From positions 1 to 6,337 of the forward strand of contig DDWF01000211.1 in NCBI GenBank assembly GCA_002345845.1: a stretch of DNA of 6,337 bases, in the 5' to 3' direction. Shown here piece by piece: positions 4,162-6,337 of this stretch; the stretch's first letter is position 1; every line of letters begins with the position of its first letter. Source of the stretch: Betaproteobacteria bacterium UBA2293. GTDB taxonomy: Bacteria > Pseudomonadota > Gammaproteobacteria > Burkholderiales > Rhodocyclaceae. Under the pieces are notes generated by a model. It was given only the letters and a program-made list of their open reading frames with translations. It was not told where the DNA came from and ran no database searches. Both the position numbers and the translations under genes were made by a program.

Positions 4162-4178
4162 CCTCTAACCCGTCGTTC
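4162..4178 (-). repeat. Right boundary half-site of the cassette array (R'/attI-like)
   Basis: Just after the TGA of the 98-aa phage gene, the minus strand reads ACGACGGGTTAGAGG. This is close to the L'-R' end of the complete site at 1091-1160 (ACGACGGGTTGTGC). No partner R'' core was found upstream, where the 98-aa coding sequence begins. This is therefore the expected G|TT entry point of the first cassette: either a truncated attC, an attI-like site, or a secondary target used by an integron integrase. Confidence 0.55.
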
Positions 4179-4182
4179 TGCA

Positions 4183-4479
4183 TCACGAAATCCGCACCTC
4201 GCGGCCTTCATCGACGATGAAGAGGTTCACGTCGGCCAGTCTGTATTGCCCGCCGGGGCCGCCTTGCACAAGATAGGCCAGCGGGTTGCCGGCCTCGACG
4301 AAAACTTCAAACAATTTCCCCTTCTCGCCCTGGCCGTAGTACTTGCTCGACCGCTTGATCTTGGCGTAAAGCTGCTGTCCGCTGCGCACCTTCTCAGCCT
4401 TCGAGCGGTCGTAGCTCTCGGCTTCTGCTCGGCCTTCTGGTGTTCCCATGTCTAAAATCCTGAAGCTGCTGCCTTCCAT
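4183..4479 (-). CDS. Hypothetical phage protein, 98 aa
   Basis: Not recognised. The start ATG 4479-4477 follows AAGGAGAACGAC, a strong ribosome binding site, and is preferred over the upstream TTG. The sequence is charged and glycine-rich: GTPEGRAEAESYDRSKAEKV (12-31), KIKRSSKYYGQGEKGKLFEV (40-59), then AYLVQGGPGGQYRLADVNLF (68-87). The second half looks like a small beta-rich domain. It is the last gene of the unbroken phage operon before the cassette array, and its stop lies about 14 bases before the boundary half-site. The 49-bp gap in front of it is the longest between genes in this right-hand operon. Confidence 0.8.
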   Translation of the reverse strand: MEGSSFRILDMGTPEGRAEAESYDRSKAEKVRSGQQLYAKIKRSSKYYGQGEKGKLFEVFVEAGNPLAYLVQGGPGGQYRLADVNLFIVDEGREVRIS

Positions 4480-4528
4480 GTCGTTCTCCTTGTCAGTCGC
4501 GGCGCTGTTGGGCCAGCGCGGCCATGGC

Positions 4529-4630
4529 TTACTCAAACGGGTTCATCGCCCGCCATCCCCAGCGTACGCACAGGCTGGTGGCGATGATTGCGCCGGCGAT
4601 GACTCCGGCGATGAAACAGGCATCAGGCAT
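4529..4630 (-). CDS. Single-helix membrane peptide, 33 aa
   Basis: MPDACFIAGVIAGAIIATSL is followed by CVRWGWRAMNPFE and TAA. One hydrophobic helix spans residues about 5-22, with a positive, tryptophan-containing end (RWGWR) after it, so it probably sits in the inner membrane with the C-terminus inside. The ATG overlaps the end of the preceding membrane-protein gene by 8 bases, as is usual for coupled phage genes. Function is unknown. It is too short to assign by composition alone; the overlap and the clean hydrophobic profile are the case for it being real. Confidence 0.5.
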   Translation of the reverse strand: MPDACFIAGVIAGAIIATSLCVRWGWRAMNPFE

Positions 4631-4907
4631 GGGCGCTATCCTTGATCGGGGTGGTGCTGCGGATTTTGATGGCCAGGGCTACCCAGGCGATGTTGCCGGC
4701 GACCAGGGCCATGCCGCCGATCAGGCTGGCCCATTGTCCGAGTGCTGGGTAGTAGATGAGATTCCACATCCCCCAGGCGCTGAAGAATGCGGTGGTGGGC
4801 CAATAAACACCGGACAGCGTGCGGTCGCGCCGCAGCTGCAGCCAGTTGCGCCAGGTGAAGTAGGCGCCGACCAGCTGAAAGCTGCCGTTGATGAGGTCGG
4901 GCCACAT
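4623..4907 (-). CDS. Small phage membrane protein, 94 aa
   Basis: Begins MWPDLINGSFQLVGAYFTWR one base after the SSB stop (TAG-G-ATG). It has three likely membrane segments: residues about 6-20, 38-55 (TTAFFSAWGMWNLIYYP) and 60-82 (ASLIGGMALVAGNIAWVALA). Between the first two lies a basic loop, LQLRRDRTLSGVYW. The MWPDLING start and the GVxWxTTAFFxxWGxWNLxYYP core match a small protein I recall from phages of Gram-negative bacteria, of unknown function, commonly in early operons. It most likely sits in the host inner membrane. Alternative starts upstream would lie within ssb and are not supported. Confidence 0.82.
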   Translation of the reverse strand: MWPDLINGSFQLVGAYFTWRNWLQLRRDRTLSGVYWPTTAFFSAWGMWNLIYYPALGQWASLIGGMALVAGNIAWVALAIKIRSTTPIKDSAHA

Positions 4908-4908
4908 C

Positions 4909-5334
4909 CTAGAAGGGCACGTCGTCAAAGTCATTGAACCCACCTGCTGCGGGCGCACTTGGCGAGGCAGCTGGTGCAGCGGCGGGTGCCGTCGTGTTCG
5001 CGGGCTGGGCGGGCTGGGCTGCGCCGCCGGCGAATTCCAGGTCGATGATGCGGCCGACGAGTTTCTCGCCGCGCGTGCCGTCCTTGCGCGCAAAGGTTTC
5101 GATGTGCGGGTCGGACAGCGTGACGCCGAGCGCGGTGCCCTTGAGCAGGTGCGGCTTGAGGGCCTCGGCGCGCTTGCCAAAGATGGCGCCGTCGAGCCAT
5201 TGCGTCGGACGCTTGCCGTCGGCGGCTTTGGCGCCGTAGTTGAAGGCCAGAGCCAGATTGGCAACGGCGGTGCCATCGGGCAGGTAGTGCAGTTCGCAGT
5301 CGCGGCCGAGGCGCGCTATTCCGGTGAGGAGCAT
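4909..5334 (-). CDS. ssb: Single-stranded DNA-binding protein
   Basis: This 141-aa protein coats single-stranded DNA during replication and recombination. An OB-fold spans residues about 1-102: LTGIARLGRDCELHYLPDGT (3-22), VANLALAFNY (24-33), QWLDGAIFGKRAEALKPHLL (45-64), KGTALGVTLSDPHIETF (65-81) and KLVGRIIDLEF (91-101). A flexible Ala/Pro-rich linker (102-133) leads to the acidic tip DFDDVPF (135-141), the usual docking site for partner proteins. ATG 5334-5332 is preceded by AAAGGA. The frame is open far upstream, but that extension is a shadow of the 95-aa and HNH genes. The gene starts two bases after the preceding stop. If cassettes recombine as single strands, SSB could affect attC folding (inference). 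Confidence 0.95.
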   Translation of the reverse strand: MLLTGIARLGRDCELHYLPDGTAVANLALAFNYGAKAADGKRPTQWLDGAIFGKRAEALKPHLLKGTALGVTLSDPHIETFARKDGTRGEKLVGRIIDLEFAGGAAQPAQPANTTAPAAAPAASPSAPAAGGFNDFDDVPF

Positions 5335-5336
5335 GG

Positions 5337-5624
5337 TTATCCTTTCAGTTGGTGACGGGTGACGGTGACGCCGGGCTTCTGGTCGATGACGCTGGTGCCG
5401 TCCGGCAGGGCGGGATGCTGCGGCGCTTCGGGGATGAAGCCGCTGCCTTTGCCGCCGGTGATCTTGAGGTGATCGACTTCGACCTTGGCGCTGTTGATGA
5501 TGGTCTGCGCGACATCGGAGACGGCCTTGGCGCGCTCGATGTCCATCGGGTTGGTCGGGTCCTTGAGGGCGCGCAGGGTGTCGAACAGGTGGCCGCGCAG
5601 GGCGGTGATGGTGTTGCCGGTCAT
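5337..5624 (-). CDS. Conserved phage protein, 95 aa
   Basis: The sequence is ITALRGHLFDTLRALKDPTN (6-25), then MDIERAKAVSDVAQTIINSA (27-46) and KVEVDHLKITGGKGSGFIPE (47-66), followed by a loose tail. The pattern of LRxxLFDTLxALKD, then an acidic DIERAKAxxDVxQxIIxxAKVEVD helix, is a recurrent small phage protein found near HNH and ssb genes; its biochemical role is unknown to me. It should form two soluble helices. The ATG overlaps the HNH stop as ATGA, and the TAA lies two bases before ssb, so the three genes are translationally coupled. Confidence 0.85.
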   Translation of the reverse strand: MTGNTITALRGHLFDTLRALKDPTNPMDIERAKAVSDVAQTIINSAKVEVDHLKITGGKGSGFIPEAPQHPALPDGTSVIDQKPGVTVTRHQLKG

Positions 5625-6274
5625 GGGGTGGCTTCCTTGCGGGTGGCAATGGTGATGCGTCGCACGATGGCGCGCTTGAGGTTGACGACTTCCTTGATCG
5701 CGGGCGGCAGGTGGTGCACCGAGTTGCGGCGCATGTTGTCGGCCAGGCTGATGAGTTGCAGGTTGTCGAGGCGGATGTCGGTCTTGTCACCATTGGTGAA
5801 GATGAGGCGGAAGCCGGGCGGGATGGCGCGGCTGGCTTCGCGCCAGATGATGTGATGCACGGGCACCCAGTCGCGCGGCGGGTAGCCGGTGTCGGTGAGC
5901 TTGCGCTGCAGGTAGCCTTCCTTGCTGAGGCGCTCGGCGCCGACGGGTTGCCAGTTGGGCGGTCGGGTGCCGGGTTTGAACTGCGTCTCGGCCATGCGCC
6001 CGGGGGCCCAGCCGGGCCGGCGCAGGCCCTTGTTGGCGGGAACGTGGCCCTTGGGAAAGCGGCTGGCCGCGCCGACGTTGTCGCCCCGGCGCAGACGGCA
6101 GGCGGATTCGCTGGCCAGGTAGGCGGCCGATTTCTTGAGGCCCTGCAGCTTGGCCATGGAATAGACGGCGCGCGTGCTGCGGCCGAGTTGCGCGGCCACG
6201 TCAGCGGTCGGCAGATCCGGGTAGGTCTGGCGCAACAATTCGAGGTCGCGCGCGGACCAGGTCGAGCCGTTCAT
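5621..6274 (-). CDS. HNH endonuclease with N-terminal helix-turn-helix
   Basis: This 217-aa DNA endonuclease is of the phage HNH type. Residues about 5-46 form a DNA-binding helix-turn-helix (WSARDLELLRQTYPDLPTAD, then VAAQLGRSTRAVYSMAKLQG). A basic, proline-rich linker includes NKGLRRPGWAPGRM (81-94) and FKPGTRPPNW (99-108). The HNH core holds His140-His141 (VPVHHIIWREA), then GFRLIFTNGDKTD (154-166) and RLDNLQLIS (168-176), with Asn161 and Asn171 as likely key residues. The C-terminal helix is basic. The ATG overlaps the preceding TGA and has GGAGG upstream. Such genes may be free-standing homing nucleases or act in phage recombination; which applies is not visible. Confidence 0.88.
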   Translation of the reverse strand: MNGSTWSARDLELLRQTYPDLPTADVAAQLGRSTRAVYSMAKLQGLKKSAAYLASESACRLRRGDNVGAASRFPKGHVPANKGLRRPGWAPGRMAETQFKPGTRPPNWQPVGAERLSKEGYLQRKLTDTGYPPRDWVPVHHIIWREASRAIPPGFRLIFTNGDKTDIRLDNLQLISLADNMRRNSVHHLPPAIKEVVNLKRAIVRRITIATRKEATP

Positions 6275-6337
6275 GCAGCCTCCGCAGCCACCGGGAACGG
6301 CCAGTCGCCCAGGGGTTTAACCGGCGCAGCCGGTTCG
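6271..6337 (-). CDS. C-terminal end of an upstream gene, partial
   Basis: The last 21 codons and TGA stop of a gene entering from the right edge, read as EPAAPVKPLGDWPFPVAAEA plus a final Ala. The frame is supported by its ATGA overlap with the HNH start. The Ala/Pro-rich tail gives no family assignment. Confidence 0.6.
   Translation of the reverse strand, partial: EPAAPVKPLGDWPFPVAAEAA

Larger units (their letters stand above)
222..4169 (-). mobile_element. Integron-like gene cassette array inside a phage region
   Basis: The array reads leftward and consists of short ORFs separated by attC-like sites. The G|TT exchange points (first T of each cassette, minus strand) lie at about 1096, 1514, 1956, 2240, 2625, 2992 and 4168. 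They delimit cassettes of about 418, 442, 284, 385 and 367 bp, a fused unit of about 1.18 kb at the right, and the methyltransferase cassette at the left. Cassette starts match the reverse complement of their own R'' core: TTGTGC with GCACAA, TTGGGC with GCCCAA, TTAGGTTTC with GAAACCTAA, TTATGC with GCATAA (twice), and TTAGAGC with GCTCTAA. No integron integrase or clear attI is present, so this is a cassette cluster without a visible intI. Flanking genes on both sides look phage-derived. Outer ends are approximate. Confidence 0.82.

Noticed and set aside
4493..4525. 10-codon ORF (MAALAQQRRD) in the gap before the 98-aa gene
   Set aside because: It is very short, with no ribosome binding site or hydrophobic character. 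A leader-peptide role cannot be supported.
5335..5793. N-terminal extension of the ssb frame
   Set aside because: It is an out-of-frame reading of the 95-aa and HNH genes, of low complexity and rich in Arg, Pro and Ser. The OB-fold begins at the ATG at 5334 with its own AAAGGA.

Overview
The window looks like the early or accessory region of a temperate phage (prophage) in a GC-rich Gram-negative host, probably Pseudomonadota. Every convincing gene lies on the minus strand, so the region reads from high to low coordinates. The right third (6337 to 4183) is a compact phage early operon with stop/start overlaps: a cut-off C-terminus, an HNH endonuclease, a 95-aa phage protein, a single-stranded DNA-binding protein with the usual acidic tip, a small membrane protein, a 33-aa one-helix peptide and a 98-aa protein of unknown function. 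The left edge (181 to 1) holds the start of an excisionase-like helix-turn-helix protein.

Between these phage parts, about 4 kb (about 4169 to 222) is organised as an integron gene-cassette array. Six complete attC-like sites (1091-1160, 1509-1577, 1951-2013, 2235-2357, 2620-2677, 2987-3053) alternate with short ORFs that all point the same way. Each site has 7-bp end cores of the GTTRRRY / RYYYAAC type and an imperfect inner palindrome. For five consecutive cassettes the first 6-9 bases are complementary to the R'' core of that cassette's own downstream attC, as expected if each was once a circle closed by an integron integrase. Degenerate half-sites lie at the right boundary (4162-4169), inside a fused first cassette (3978-3985) and after the last gene (253-259). 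No integron integrase is visible.

The cassette genes look like phage accessory genes. In transcription order they are a small zinc-ribbon protein, a phage ASCH-like protein with an extra C-terminal segment, a DnaJ-type zinc-finger protein, two unknown 97-aa proteins, a zinc-ribbon-like 96-aa protein, an unknown 134-aa protein, an unknown 108-aa protein, and a C5-cytosine DNA methyltransferase. Most carry their own ribosome binding site soon after the cassette junction, often with the leader GGAGAACGAAATG. Several reading frames run into or through the attC, so the recombination site encodes protein tails.

The methyltransferase DNA also has a fully open +1 frame of 266 codons whose sequence resembles another phage methyltransferase-associated family. 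The likely picture is a phage whose early transcript runs from the ssb module through an exchangeable set of cassettes into xis. That reading is inference; the attC structure and coding layout are read directly from the sequence. No tRNA, rRNA, CRISPR array or insertion sequence was seen.
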